Assembly (NCBI GenBank): GCA_023410155.1
Contig: JAEYQF010000003.1
Location: forward strand, 1 to 7,106
Direction: 5' to 3'
DNA: 7,106 nt
Source of the DNA: Verrucomicrobiota bacterium
GTDB taxonomy: Bacteria; Verrucomicrobiota; Verrucomicrobiia; Opitutales; Opitutaceae
Numbering within the stretch: position 1 is the stretch's first letter; every line of letters starts with the position of its first letter. The notes beneath the pieces are model-generated. The model worked only from the letters and a program-made list of their open reading frames with translations, ran no database searches and was not told the origin of the DNA. Positions 1 through 5,654 of the stretch are shown in pieces. The position numbers and the translations under genes were made by a program.

Positions 1-1
1 C

Positions 2-682
2 GTCTGGCTCGGACGAAGCGGCGACCGGGCCCAGATTTTCATCTCCGACAACGGCTGCGGCATCCCCGCCGAGGTGCAAAAACACGTTTTTGATCCGTTC
101 TTCACCACCAAAGCCCCCGGCGAAGGCACCGGACTCGGACTCTCCGTCGCGCACGCGATCGCCGAAGCCCACGGTGGCAGCCTCTGGATCGGGGACAGCA
201 GCCCGCAGGGCACCACATACGTGGTCGAACTGCCCATCTCCCAGTCCCAGCCCGAAGCCCCGCCCGCAGTCGTCCAGGAACTCACACCGCCGAGCAGACT
301 GACGGGACGCATCCTGATCGTGGACGACGAAGTCCACATCCGCGAAGCACTCACCGCCTTTCTCCGACTCTCGCCCCTGCATGTCCGCACTGCCGCCAGC
401 GGAGCCGAGGCCCTCCGGCTACTCGAGGACGAGAACTTCGACCTGGTCGTCACCGATATCCGCATGCCCGGCATCGACGGCCTCGAGCTCTACGAGGCCA
501 TCACCCGCCGCCATCCCGCCTACGAAAAGCGTTTCGTCTTCATGAGCGGCTTCCTCCTGGGCGCCAGCGTCAAAACCCGCCTCGCCGCCACCGGACTTCC
601 TTGCATGGAGAAACCATTCTCCCTCGACGAATTCGGCCGTATGCTCGGGCGCGTGCTCCCCGAACACGCACTCGTCGCCTAA
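2..682 (+). CDS. Hybrid sensor histidine kinase, C-terminal part (HATPase + receiver), 5' truncated by window edge
   Basis: The reading frame is open from the left edge, so this is the last 226 residues of a larger protein. The first ~70 residues are the end of a HATPase_c domain: the G1 box DNGCGIP near residues 16-22, the F box FDPFFTTK at 30-37 and the G2 box GTGLGLS at 42-48. A proline-rich linker follows. A CheY-like receiver domain then runs from about residue 103 to the end, with the acidic pair D108/D109 in ILIVDDE, the phosphoacceptor D152 in VTDIRMP, the switch serine S182 in FMSG and the conserved lysine K204 in MEKPF. The family autophosphorylates on a histidine (outside this window) and passes the phosphate to the receiver. 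The input signal is unknown because the N-terminus is missing. An intrinsic terminator follows directly. A stand-alone receiver gene lies about 750 bp away in convergent orientation and is a possible partner, although nothing in the sequence links them. The assignment is secure; the specific role is not. Confidence 0.93.
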   Translation, partial: VWLGRSGDRAQIFISDNGCGIPAEVQKHVFDPFFTTKAPGEGTGLGLSVAHAIAEAHGGSLWIGDSSPQGTTYVVELPISQSQPEAPPAVVQELTPPSRLTGRILIVDDEVHIREALTAFLRLSPLHVRTAASGAEALRLLEDENFDLVVTDIRMPGIDGLELYEAITRRHPAYEKRFVFMSGFLLGASVKTRLAATGLPCMEKPFSLDEFGRMLGRVLPEHALVA

Positions 683-684
683 CC

Positions 685-719
685 GCGACCGGCCGGCCGC
701 ACGGTTCGCAAATTTTTTT
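685..719 (+). terminator. Intrinsic terminator of the hybrid kinase gene
   Basis: Starting 3 bp after the stop codon, 685-691 (GCGACCG) pairs with 702-709 (CGGTTCGC). This gives a 7-bp GC-rich stem with one bulged T and a 10-nt loop. It is followed by AAA and seven Ts (713-719). It separates the kinase transcript from the cassette downstream. Confidence 0.7.
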
Positions 720-724
720 AAAAA

Positions 725-933
725 AGTTCTCGACGGCTCCGTCGTGAACTCCACGCTCCTTGTTGCATCAGGAACGAGTCGACCTTAACAAGTCGATTCC
801 GCCAACCGGGCCGGGAGCGGCCACGGTGGATCGGGGGAAACCCCGGATGTGCGCGACCCGCGAGGGGAGCGAACCAGAAACGCTCCCGAAGACGAAACGC
901 CGACCTGATGCCAACGGTCGGCTTTTTTGTTTT
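725..933 (+). ncRNA. Candidate structured non-coding RNA with its own terminator; family not recognised
   Basis: No convincing coding frame is present, but the stretch folds into a near-continuous chain of hairpins. H1 at 725-750 has AGTTC/GAACT and CGACG/CGTCG stacked around a T-T mismatch with loop GCTC. H2 at 777-798 has a 7-bp stem and an 8-nt loop. H3 at 802-829 has GGCCG/CGGCC with loop GGAG, extended by CCG/CGG and CC/GG. H4 at 832-845 has CGGGG/CCCCG capped by GAAA, a GNRA tetraloop. H5 at 852-862 is CGCG/CGCG. H6 at 865-887 has a perfect 7-bp GGGAGCG/CGCTCCC stem with the A-rich loop AACCAGAAA. The chain ends in a terminator hairpin and T tract. The termini are inferred: the 5' end is taken at H1 and the 3' end at the T tract. 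No promoter is clear; an A/T-rich block lies at 710-725. I do not recognise the fold as a known riboswitch or ribozyme. It could instead be a long leader that attenuates the downstream small gene. Confidence 0.6.
899..933 (+). terminator. Intrinsic terminator ending the candidate ncRNA
   Basis: A perfect 7-bp stem, GCCGACC (899-905) with GGTCGGC (916-922), encloses a 10-nt loop. It is followed by TTTTTTGTTTT (923-933). The tract sits 42 bp before the start codon of the small gene, so it either ends an independent RNA or works as an attenuator for that gene. Confidence 0.85.
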
Positions 934-953
934 CAACCTGCTGCGCGATAACT
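924..953 (+). promoter_or_regulatory. Weak candidate promoter for the 86-codon gene
   Basis: GATAAC at 947-952 matches four of six positions of a sigma-70 -10 box, including A2, T3, A4 and A5. The best -35 at the usual 17-bp spacing is TTTTTG (924-929), which is poor and overlaps the preceding T tract. If real, transcription would start near 958-960 and leave a short leader of under 20 nt. That fits the lack of any Shine-Dalgarno sequence before the ATG at 976. Confidence 0.22.
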
Positions 954-975
954 CCCACACAGCTCATCACGCAAC

Positions 976-1236
976 ATGTCCAACCTCGCCAAACTACCCG
1001 GCATCCGCGTCGACGCGGAAAACCCCAACCATCACCTGTGGGACAACCACGGGACTTGGTTCCTCCACTACACCATTCACCCCACGCCGTTCACCAAGGA
1101 GCGCATCCGACGCTCCCTCGGCACGAAGGACGTGAATGTCGCCCGCCAGCGTCGCGATGCGTTCTTCGCGGCCTTGGGAGCCGAAGCGGAGGCCAAAGCC
1201 GCGGCCGCCAATACGTCCAAAAACGTCGCAGCATAA
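976..1236 (+). CDS. Small protein resembling the stand-alone N-terminal DNA-binding domain of a tyrosine recombinase (86 aa)
   Basis: The protein has 86 residues. The core, about residues 25-67, reads like the arm-site-binding N-terminus of phage-type integrases: a beta-strand segment HGTWFLHYTI (25-34), a turn, a basic strand TKERIRRSLGTKD (40-52), then a helix starting NVARQRRDAFFAAL (54-67). In integrases this element, a three-stranded sheet plus helix, precedes the core-binding and catalytic domains. Here neither follows, and the gene stops after an Ala/Glu/Lys-rich tail (68-86). The first 24 residues (LPGIRVDAENPNHHLWDN) are polar and unassigned. ATG at 976 is the natural start. No ribosome-binding site is visible. 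The gene lies between two intrinsic terminators, directly after the candidate ncRNA and about 75 bp before a 22-bp repeat array. The domain resemblance is from reading the sequence. DNA or RNA binding is inferred. It could be a regulator, an excisionase-like accessory factor or a recombinase remnant. Confidence 0.72.
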   Translation: MSNLAKLPGIRVDAENPNHHLWDNHGTWFLHYTIHPTPFTKERIRRSLGTKDVNVARQRRDAFFAALGAEAEAKAAAANTSKNVAA

Positions 1237-1260
1237 GCGACACCGGCGCTTCCGCCCTCG

Positions 1261-1289
1261 ACCCGCGCCTTTCCGGCGCGGGTTTTTTT
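1261..1289 (+). terminator. Strong intrinsic terminator after the small gene
   Basis: A perfect 8-bp stem, CCCGCGCC (1262-1269) with GGCGCGGG (1275-1282), has the 5-nt loop TTTCC and is followed directly by seven Ts (1283-1289). It lies 25 bp after the small gene's stop codon and closes the RNA-plus-gene cassette. It also shows that the small gene is really transcribed on this strand. Confidence 0.93.
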
Positions 1290-1310
1290 GCGCTTCAGCC
1301 AGCTATCACA

Positions 1311-1442
1311 TCCGCACGACTCGCGCCCTCATGCGGACCGGGTCACGCCAAGGAGCGGATCGAGTCGCGCGACGATGCGGATCAAATCGCGACATTGGGC
1401 GGCTCGCCCCGCGACCCGGCGCGGCACCCCGCTCAGCTCACC
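1311..1442. repeat. Degenerate tandem direct-repeat array, 22-bp period, about five to six units
   Basis: Units beginning GCGG occur at 1333, 1355, 1377, 1399 and 1421, each exactly 22 bp apart. The clearest core is units 2 and 3: GCGGATCGAGTCGCG (1355-1369) and GCGGATCAAATCGCG (1377-1391), 13 of 15 identical. Unit 1 matches unit 2 at 12 of 15 core positions and 15 of 22 overall. Unit 4 keeps 11 of 15 and unit 5 little beyond GCGG plus scattered Cs. A degenerate unit in phase at 1311-1332 keeps the CGACTCGCG part. Each unit carries a GCG...CGC imperfect dyad. The period is close to two helical turns, which suits a protein contacting one DNA face. The last unit runs into the stop codon of the convergent response regulator. 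It lies downstream of both the small gene and the regulator, so it is not a promoter operator for either. Confidence 0.6.
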
Positions 1443-1828
1443 GCAGCACCCGGCATCATCGCGAGCACCTTGTCCACGGCCTCATAAAGTTGCTCGATCG
1501 TGAACGGCTTCTCCAAGATCGCGTGCGCGCCGAGCCCCTTCGCGATCTTCAGATATTGATCCTGAGTAATGTGTCCTCCGCCCGACATCGCCAGGAGCCG
1601 GATCTCCGGATACTTTCGCCGCACTTCGGTGATCACCTGAATACCGTCTTTGTCGGGCATGAGCAGGTCGGTCATCACCAGATCGAACCGCTGCCGCATC
1701 ACCATCCGCGTGGCTTGTTCGCCGTCGCTCACGGTGGTGACTTGGTGGCCCTTTTTTCGCAACGCCCGGCCCACGAGCTCCGTGATGCTCGTCTCATCAT
1801 CCACCACTAAAATCGCGCGCGGCTCCAT
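1433..1828 (-). CDS. Single-domain CheY-like response regulator
   Basis: The 131-residue protein is essentially one receiver domain. It has D10/D11 in ILVVDDE for Mg binding, the phosphoacceptor D54 in MTDLLMP, the switch serine S82 in AMSGGG, the conserved lysine K107 in EKPF and helix 5 to the end. There is no output domain, so it probably acts by protein contact or as a phosphorelay intermediate, as known for this family. The frame is open 12 codons further to a TTG at 1864, but ATG at 1828 puts MEPRAILVVDDE at the N-terminus as expected for receivers, so I chose it. No Shine-Dalgarno sequence is visible. It is divergent from hflX and convergent with the hybrid kinase at the left edge. The kinase could be its partner, but receivers of this kind often have distant partners. 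Confidence 0.92.
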   Translation of the reverse strand: MEPRAILVVDDETSITELVGRALRKKGHQVTTVSDGEQATRMVMRQRFDLVMTDLLMPDKDGIQVITEVRRKYPEIRLLAMSGGGHITQDQYLKIAKGLGAHAILEKPFTIEQLYEAVDKVLAMMPGAAVS

Positions 1829-1931
1829 GACGGCGGAGAGTATTTCAGCCGGCGGAAGCCGCAAGTGGGTTCACACATTACCGTGATTTGACGCCGCCGC
1901 TTATCGCCGCTTCTGTGCGAGCTTCTTCTAA

Positions 1932-3209
1932 ATGGCTGTCTTTCCGACCGACAAACCCAGCAAACTCGAGCGCGCCTTTCTCATCGGAGTCCAGACTCAG
2001 GACATGGCGCCGGGCGAAGGCCGTGAACTGCTGGGTGAGCTGAAAGAGCTCGTCGAAAACCTCCGGCTCACGGTCGTCGATCAGGTGCTCGTCAATTTGC
2101 GCACCCCCACGCCCGCCCTGCTGCTCGGCAGCGGCAAATCCGAGGAGCTCGCCGCTCGCGCCAAGGAGATGGGCGCCGACGTGATCGTGTTCGACGAACA
2201 ACTTTCTCCCGGTCAGCAGCGCAACTGGGAGGAACTCGCCAAGATGGCCGTGATCGATCGCGAGGAAGTCATCCTCGAGGTCTTCGCCGACCGAGCACAC
2301 ACCCGCGAGGCCGTGCTCCAGGTCGCGCTCGCACGCATGGAGTATTCGCTCCCGCGGCTCACCCGCGCGTGGACGCACTTGTCGCGTCAACGCGGTAAAG
2401 GCGCCCTCGGCGGCGAAGGCGAGACCCAGCTGGAGCAGGACCGCCGCAGCGTGCGCGACCGCATCGCGCACCTGAAAGCGGAACTCGCCGAGGTCGTGCA
2501 GCAACGCGGCGTGCAGCGCCGGCGCCGTCTCCGTGTGCCGGTGCCCACGGCCTCGATCGTCGGCTACACCAACGCTGGCAAATCCTCCCTGCTCAACACC
2601 CTCACCGGCGCTCACGTGCTCGCCGAAGACAAACTCTTTGCCACGCTCGATCCCACCACCCGCCAGCTCCACCTGCGCGGCAATCACAAGCTGCTGGTCA
2701 CGGATACGGTGGGCTTCATCCGCCGGCTGCCGCACGGATTGGTCGAGGCATTCAAGGCCACCCTCGAGGAAGTGCTGGTGGCCGATTTCCTGATCCACGT
2801 GCTCGACGTCAGCAACCCCAACGTCGAAAAGCATCACACCACCACGCTCTCTGTGCTCGCGGAACTCGGTGCGGCCGACAAACGGATGCTCACCGTCTTC
2901 AACAAGATCGACCTCGCGACGGAGGCGCAGATCAGCGCGGCACGCCATCTCGCGCCCGACGCGCTCTTCGTCAGCGCCGTCACCCAAGCAGGCCTCGATG
3001 AACTCGAATCGCGCTGCGTGGAGTTGATCGCCGACTCGTTCGGCCCGATCGAGCTGCTCGTGCCACACGAACGCTTCGATGTGATCGCCCGCCTGCACGA
3101 GCTCGGCGAAGTGCAGGAGCAGGAACATATCGACGGCGCCGTCCGCATCAAAGGACGCTTCCCGCCCGCCCAAGCGGGCTACTTCGCACCGTTCGTCATC
3201 GCGAAATAA
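1932..3209 (+). CDS. hflX: GTPase HflX, ribosome-splitting factor
   Basis: The 425-residue protein has the usual HflX length and order. The N-terminal HflX domain carries the phrase LLGSGKSEEL and the family signature GGEGETQLE at 160-168, followed by a basic coiled helix pair (QQRGVQRRRRLRVPVPT). The G domain has G1 GYTNAGKS (211-218), G3 DTVGF (258-262), G4 NKID (324-327) and a G5-like SA at 348-349. A short C-terminal domain ends the protein. The family binds the 50S subunit and splits stalled or heat-damaged 70S ribosomes using GTP in the cytoplasm. In enterobacteria it sits in the hfq-hflX-hflKC cluster. Here none of those neighbours is present and the gene appears monocistronic. ATG at 1932 is the only sensible start. 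There is no ribosome-binding site, and the 103-bp divergent spacer to the response regulator shows no convincing promoter: TTGACG at 1888-1893 has no good -10. Confidence 0.97.
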   Translation: MAVFPTDKPSKLERAFLIGVQTQDMAPGEGRELLGELKELVENLRLTVVDQVLVNLRTPTPALLLGSGKSEELAARAKEMGADVIVFDEQLSPGQQRNWEELAKMAVIDREEVILEVFADRAHTREAVLQVALARMEYSLPRLTRAWTHLSRQRGKGALGGEGETQLEQDRRSVRDRIAHLKAELAEVVQQRGVQRRRRLRVPVPTASIVGYTNAGKSSLLNTLTGAHVLAEDKLFATLDPTTRQLHLRGNHKLLVTDTVGFIRRLPHGLVEAFKATLEEVLVADFLIHVLDVSNPNVEKHHTTTLSVLAELGAADKRMLTVFNKIDLATEAQISAARHLAPDALFVSAVTQAGLDELESRCVELIADSFGPIELLVPHERFDVIARLHELGEVQEQEHIDGAVRIKGRFPPAQAGYFAPFVIAK

Positions 3210-3242
3210 CCCTCCGGGTCCGCCTGGATTGCGCGCCCCACC

Positions 3243-3289
3243 ACGACTCGCGCCGAAACTACAACGAGAATGAGTCGTTGGCGTTGTAG
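3243..3289. repeat. Overlapping inverted repeats in the hflX/Dabb convergent gap (possible pseudoknot)
   Basis: Three inverted pairs share one 47-bp stretch. ACGACTC (3243-3249) pairs with GAGTCGT (3272-3278). CTACAAC (3259-3265) pairs with GTTGTAG (3283-3289). CAACGA (3262-3267) pairs with TCGTTG (3275-3280). The first two are perfect 7-mers in interleaved order, the topology of an H-type pseudoknot, with connecting loops of 9, 6 and 4 nt. The third is an alternative to both. No T tract follows on either strand, so it is not a standard intrinsic terminator. It could be a 3'-end stabiliser for one of the two convergent genes, or a copy of a short dispersed repeat. The rest of the gap (3210-3334) shows nothing else. 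Confidence 0.5.
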
Positions 3290-3334
3290 CCCCCCGCCGC
3301 GGTCGACGAAGCGAGCGGCCGGGCGAGCGCGAAC

Positions 3335-3634
3335 TCACTCCGCGTCGTAGATTTGGACGCGCGTCCAATACTCTTTGCAGTCGGCGACGAACTTCAGGTG
3401 GATCGGATCGACCTGATAAGCGTCGTGCGCGGCCACATCTTTCAGCAGCACGGTGAGCGCACAGGAATAGCTGTCGTCGATGACCGGGCGCTTCTCCGTC
3501 CTGGCCGGTTTGCCGATGTAAACCTTCTCGACCGCTGCGATGTTTGCGAGCGTGGCCACACCGCGGTCGAAGTCCGCGCGTTGTTCAGCCGTGAGGTCGG
3601 GTTTCAGCCAGAAGAAGACAGAGTGAACGAGCAT
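3335..3634 (-). CDS. Dabb (stress-responsive A/B barrel) domain protein
   Basis: The protein is 99 residues long and consists of a single dimeric alpha-beta barrel (Dabb) domain. The N-terminal strand MLVHSVFFWLKPDLT contains the typical H4. A helix follows (AEQRADFDRGVATL), then the middle strands (VEKVYIGKPA, SYSCALTVLLKD), the segment AYQVDPIHLKFVADCKEYW with H79, and a last strand VQIYD. Family members form small dimers. Some act in stress responses or as cyclases, but most have no known substrate, and no specific reaction can be given here. The frame opens 9 codons earlier with a GTG at 3661. ATG at 3634 gives the standard Dabb N-terminus and was preferred. The gene follows the esterase gene on the same strand with a 69-bp gap and is likely cotranscribed. 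No terminator with a T tract is visible after its stop. Confidence 0.88.
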   Translation of the reverse strand: MLVHSVFFWLKPDLTAEQRADFDRGVATLANIAAVEKVYIGKPARTEKRPVIDDSYSCALTVLLKDVAAHDAYQVDPIHLKFVADCKEYWTRVQIYDAE

Positions 3635-3678
3635 AAGATGAAATCTCGCGGCAGCGCTCACCCTGAAGCAAGCGCCGA

Positions 3679-3690
3679 CTCACGCGTGAG
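3679..3690. repeat. Perfect 12-bp palindrome between the esterase and Dabb genes
   Basis: CTCACGCGTGAG reads the same on both strands and lies in the 69-bp gap between the esterase stop and the Dabb start, 45 bp upstream of that start. A flanking GCGCT/AGCGC pair (3654-3658 and 3671-3675) sits beside it. It could be a regulator site or chance in GC-rich DNA. Confidence 0.3.
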
Positions 3691-3703
3691 AACAGGTTAA
3701 CGG

Positions 3704-5281
3704 CTAACTCTTCCGCGCCGCCACCGAATCCAGGAACTCGTAGCGCGCGCGATGCGCGTCGGGCCACGCCTCCGGCGGCGCTTTCAAGTGCATCACCGGA
3801 AACTGCGCCTCGGGCGTGTAGCGCGGCCACTTCGGCAACCCCGCGCCGTTGGGATCACCGTTTTTCGCGAAATTGGTCCAGTAATCCGCCATCAGCTCGG
3901 AAACTGCGCGGTGGTCCGCGCTCCAGGGCAGATCGCGCGTCCACAGCGCGCGGAACACGAACTCGATGTCCGACGCGTGGGGCGCGACCGCCTCGGCATC
4001 TGCCGGTGCATCTTTGGCGAGCGGCAACGTTTGATCGAAACGGTAACGATACACCGGCGCCCCGACGGTTTGCCGATGCACCTCGAGCCATTTCCATGTG
4101 CTGAAACCGATGAAGTCGTCGCTCGCGAGATCCTGGGCCGCGCGCTTCGCCTCAGCGTCAGAGGTTGCGGAGTAAACGTTCAAGAACTCCTCCGCTCGCG
4201 CGCCAAAACGCTCCGTCGCACGCACGCGGAAATTCTCCCTCGTGGGCGGCAACTCGCGGAATACGCCGCGGTAGTTTCCCTCGTCGCGCGTCCAGCCTGC
4301 CAGAAGCGGCACGCGGGCCTGTTTGCCGGCCGCGTAGATCGCCCGCGCATCGTCCGGCATCACATGTCCATCGATGATGGGCGAAAACCACGGGCTGCCG
4401 GGCTTCGCGGTCGCGGCGAGCAACTCGTCCGCCGATTTCTTCCGCAGTTCGGCCAGCGACTCGGTCCCGAGCGCCGCTTTCACGAACTCCCGGCCCTGCT
4501 CCTCCGCCTCGCGCAGCGAGCGCGCCGGCAGCGTGTCGCCCAGGAATGCGCCACTCTGCCCGATCGCTTTGTGAAACAATCCGCGCGCCTGCGGCGAGGC
4601 CATCAGCGCGCTCACCGAAAACGATCCTGCCGATTCGCCAAAGATCGTCACGTTGTCCGGATCACCGCCGAAGGTCGCGATGTTTCGCTTCACCCACTGA
4701 AGCGCCGCGATCTGGTCCATCAGCCCATAATTACCGGATGCGTTGTATCCAGATTCCTTCGACAACTCCGGCAGCGCCAGAAACCCGAACACGCCCAACC
4801 GGTAGCCGACCGTTACGACCAGCACGTCCCGCTTGCACAGCATCCCGCCGTCCTGCCGCGGCTCCGAGGTCGCGCCCGCGACGAATCCGCCGCCGTAGAT
4901 CCAGACCATCACGGGCAGTTTCTTCGCCTTCGGCTTTTCCGGCATCCAGAGGTTGAGATACAGGCAGTCCTCGGATGGCCCCGCGTCTTTGAACACCATG
5001 TCGTCGAAGATACGCGCCTGCATCGGTCGCGGCGCGAAATCCACCGCCTGCCGCACGCCGCTCCACGATTCCACCGGTTGCGGTGCTTTCCAGCGTAGTT
5101 CGCCCACCGGAGGCGCGGCAAACGGGATGCCCTTGAACGTCCGCACCTCGCCGTCAGGGCTGATGATGCCTTCGATGATCCCGTTTTCCGTTTTCGCCTG
5201 CACCCGGCGAAGTTCTTGCGCGGACATGGTCGAGGAGAGGAACGTCCCCGCCACTGCGAGGGCACAGATCAGGAGCTTCAT
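3704..5281 (-). CDS. Secreted type-B carboxylesterase (alpha/beta hydrolase)
   Basis: The 525-residue protein begins with a signal peptide (MKLLICALAVAGTFLSSTMSA, cleavage probably near residues 20-22), so it is exported. The mature part follows the type-B carboxylesterase/cholinesterase pattern. FKGIPFAAPPVGELRW is at 49-64, EDCLYLNLW at 105-112 and the oxyanion-hole loop YGGGF at 129-133. The nucleophile elbow GESAG holds S217, the probable acid E334 lies in TRDEGNY, and the catalytic H435 lies in PHASDIEFVF. C106 and C149 may form the disulfide usual in this family. Its role is hydrolysis of carboxylic esters; the substrate cannot be told, and some relatives act on aryl or p-nitrobenzyl esters. 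The frame stays open 129 codons upstream into the tRNA gene, but that stretch has no protein-like features and the signal peptide fixes the start at ATG 5281. No Shine-Dalgarno sequence is visible. The Dabb gene follows on the same strand. Confidence 0.95.
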   Translation of the reverse strand: MKLLICALAVAGTFLSSTMSAQELRRVQAKTENGIIEGIISPDGEVRTFKGIPFAAPPVGELRWKAPQPVESWSGVRQAVDFAPRPMQARIFDDMVFKDAGPSEDCLYLNLWMPEKPKAKKLPVMVWIYGGGFVAGATSEPRQDGGMLCKRDVLVVTVGYRLGVFGFLALPELSKESGYNASGNYGLMDQIAALQWVKRNIATFGGDPDNVTIFGESAGSFSVSALMASPQARGLFHKAIGQSGAFLGDTLPARSLREAEEQGREFVKAALGTESLAELRKKSADELLAATAKPGSPWFSPIIDGHVMPDDARAIYAAGKQARVPLLAGWTRDEGNYRGVFRELPPTRENFRVRATERFGARAEEFLNVYSATSDAEAKRAAQDLASDDFIGFSTWKWLEVHRQTVGAPVYRYRFDQTLPLAKDAPADAEAVAPHASDIEFVFRALWTRDLPWSADHRAVSELMADYWTNFAKNGDPNGAGLPKWPRYTPEAQFPVMHLKAPPEAWPDAHRARYEFLDSVAARKS

Positions 5282-5654
5282 AGGGGAATTGGGGTGCCGA
5301 GCCTGTCGCACCACGGCATCAACAGTTTCACGGAAGTTCTCGTTCGGCTCCTCAATTCGTCCGCCGTCTTCGGGGCCGATGAACCAACTGTCGTTGTCTA
5401 CGGACTGGCGTGGCGTTCCCGGCCATGAGCAGGTTCCCGCGATTTCGCACGAGACCCACGCTTCGGTTGCGCTTCTCGCTGATGGGCTTATGGCGCCAGA
5501 CCAAAGACTAAGAAAGTAGGCGACGCACCCGGCCTTCGTCGCTGGGCTGGACCCCTCTTGCTCAGGGCCGTTCGCCCCGCTTTGCACCATCAACGCCTTC
5601 AAGCCGTTCGTATAAGCCGGCCATGAACAAGCCGTGCTCGGACGGCGCGTCGAA
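5282..5654. other. 373-bp intergenic region without a convincing gene
   Basis: This gap between the tRNA and the esterase has open frames on both strands. They show no start with a ribosome-binding site, no recognisable domain and low-complexity residue use. A 6-bp stem GCGACG/CGTCGC (5520-5525, 5537-5542) is present. It must contain the esterase promoter, but no clear -35/-10 pair could be picked. It could also hold a decayed gene or a dispersed repeat. Confidence 0.5.
5625..5646 (-). terminator. Weak candidate terminator after tRNA-Gln
   Basis: On the minus strand, GCCGT (5646-5642) pairs with ACGGC (5635-5631) around a 6-nt loop, followed by TTGTTC. It lies 9 bp after the tRNA 3' end. The stem is short and the T run is interrupted, so this is only a candidate. 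Confidence 0.3.

Noticed and set aside
894..910. GAAAC and CTGATG near the ncRNA 3' end, as in a hammerhead ribozyme core
   Set aside because: The two boxes lie in the order and spacing of the terminator hairpin and cannot form the three-stem hammerhead junction.
1091..1113. Similarity of the small gene's KERI-coding DNA to 1343-1370 in the repeat array (shared CCAAGGAGCG)
   Set aside because: The exact match is only 10 bp, expected fairly often by chance in this GC-rich DNA. It is not enough to claim a duplicated gene fragment.
1311..1442. The 22-bp array as a CRISPR array
   Set aside because: Units are too short and directly abutting, with no unique spacers of constant length, and no cas gene is in the window.
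927..1810. Long plus-strand frames overlapping the cassette and the response regulator (from 927 and 1136)
   Set aside because: They overlap the small gene, the terminator and the regulator out of frame, and their products are Arg/Pro/His-rich with no domain signs.
1829..1864. TTG start extending the response regulator by 12 residues
   Set aside because: ATG at 1828 places the receiver at the usual N-terminal position, and the extension adds no known element.
1878..3368. 496-codon minus-strand frame opposite hflX
   Set aside because: It is a typical antisense shadow of a GC-rich gene. HflX has all its signature motifs on the plus strand.
3635..3661. GTG start extending the Dabb protein by 9 residues
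   Set aside because: ATG at 3634 gives the canonical Dabb N-terminus, and no ribosome-binding site supports the GTG.
3752..5098. 448-codon plus-strand frame opposite the esterase
   Set aside because: It is antisense to a clearly functional esterase with a complete catalytic triad, and its product is Arg-rich without recognisable domains.
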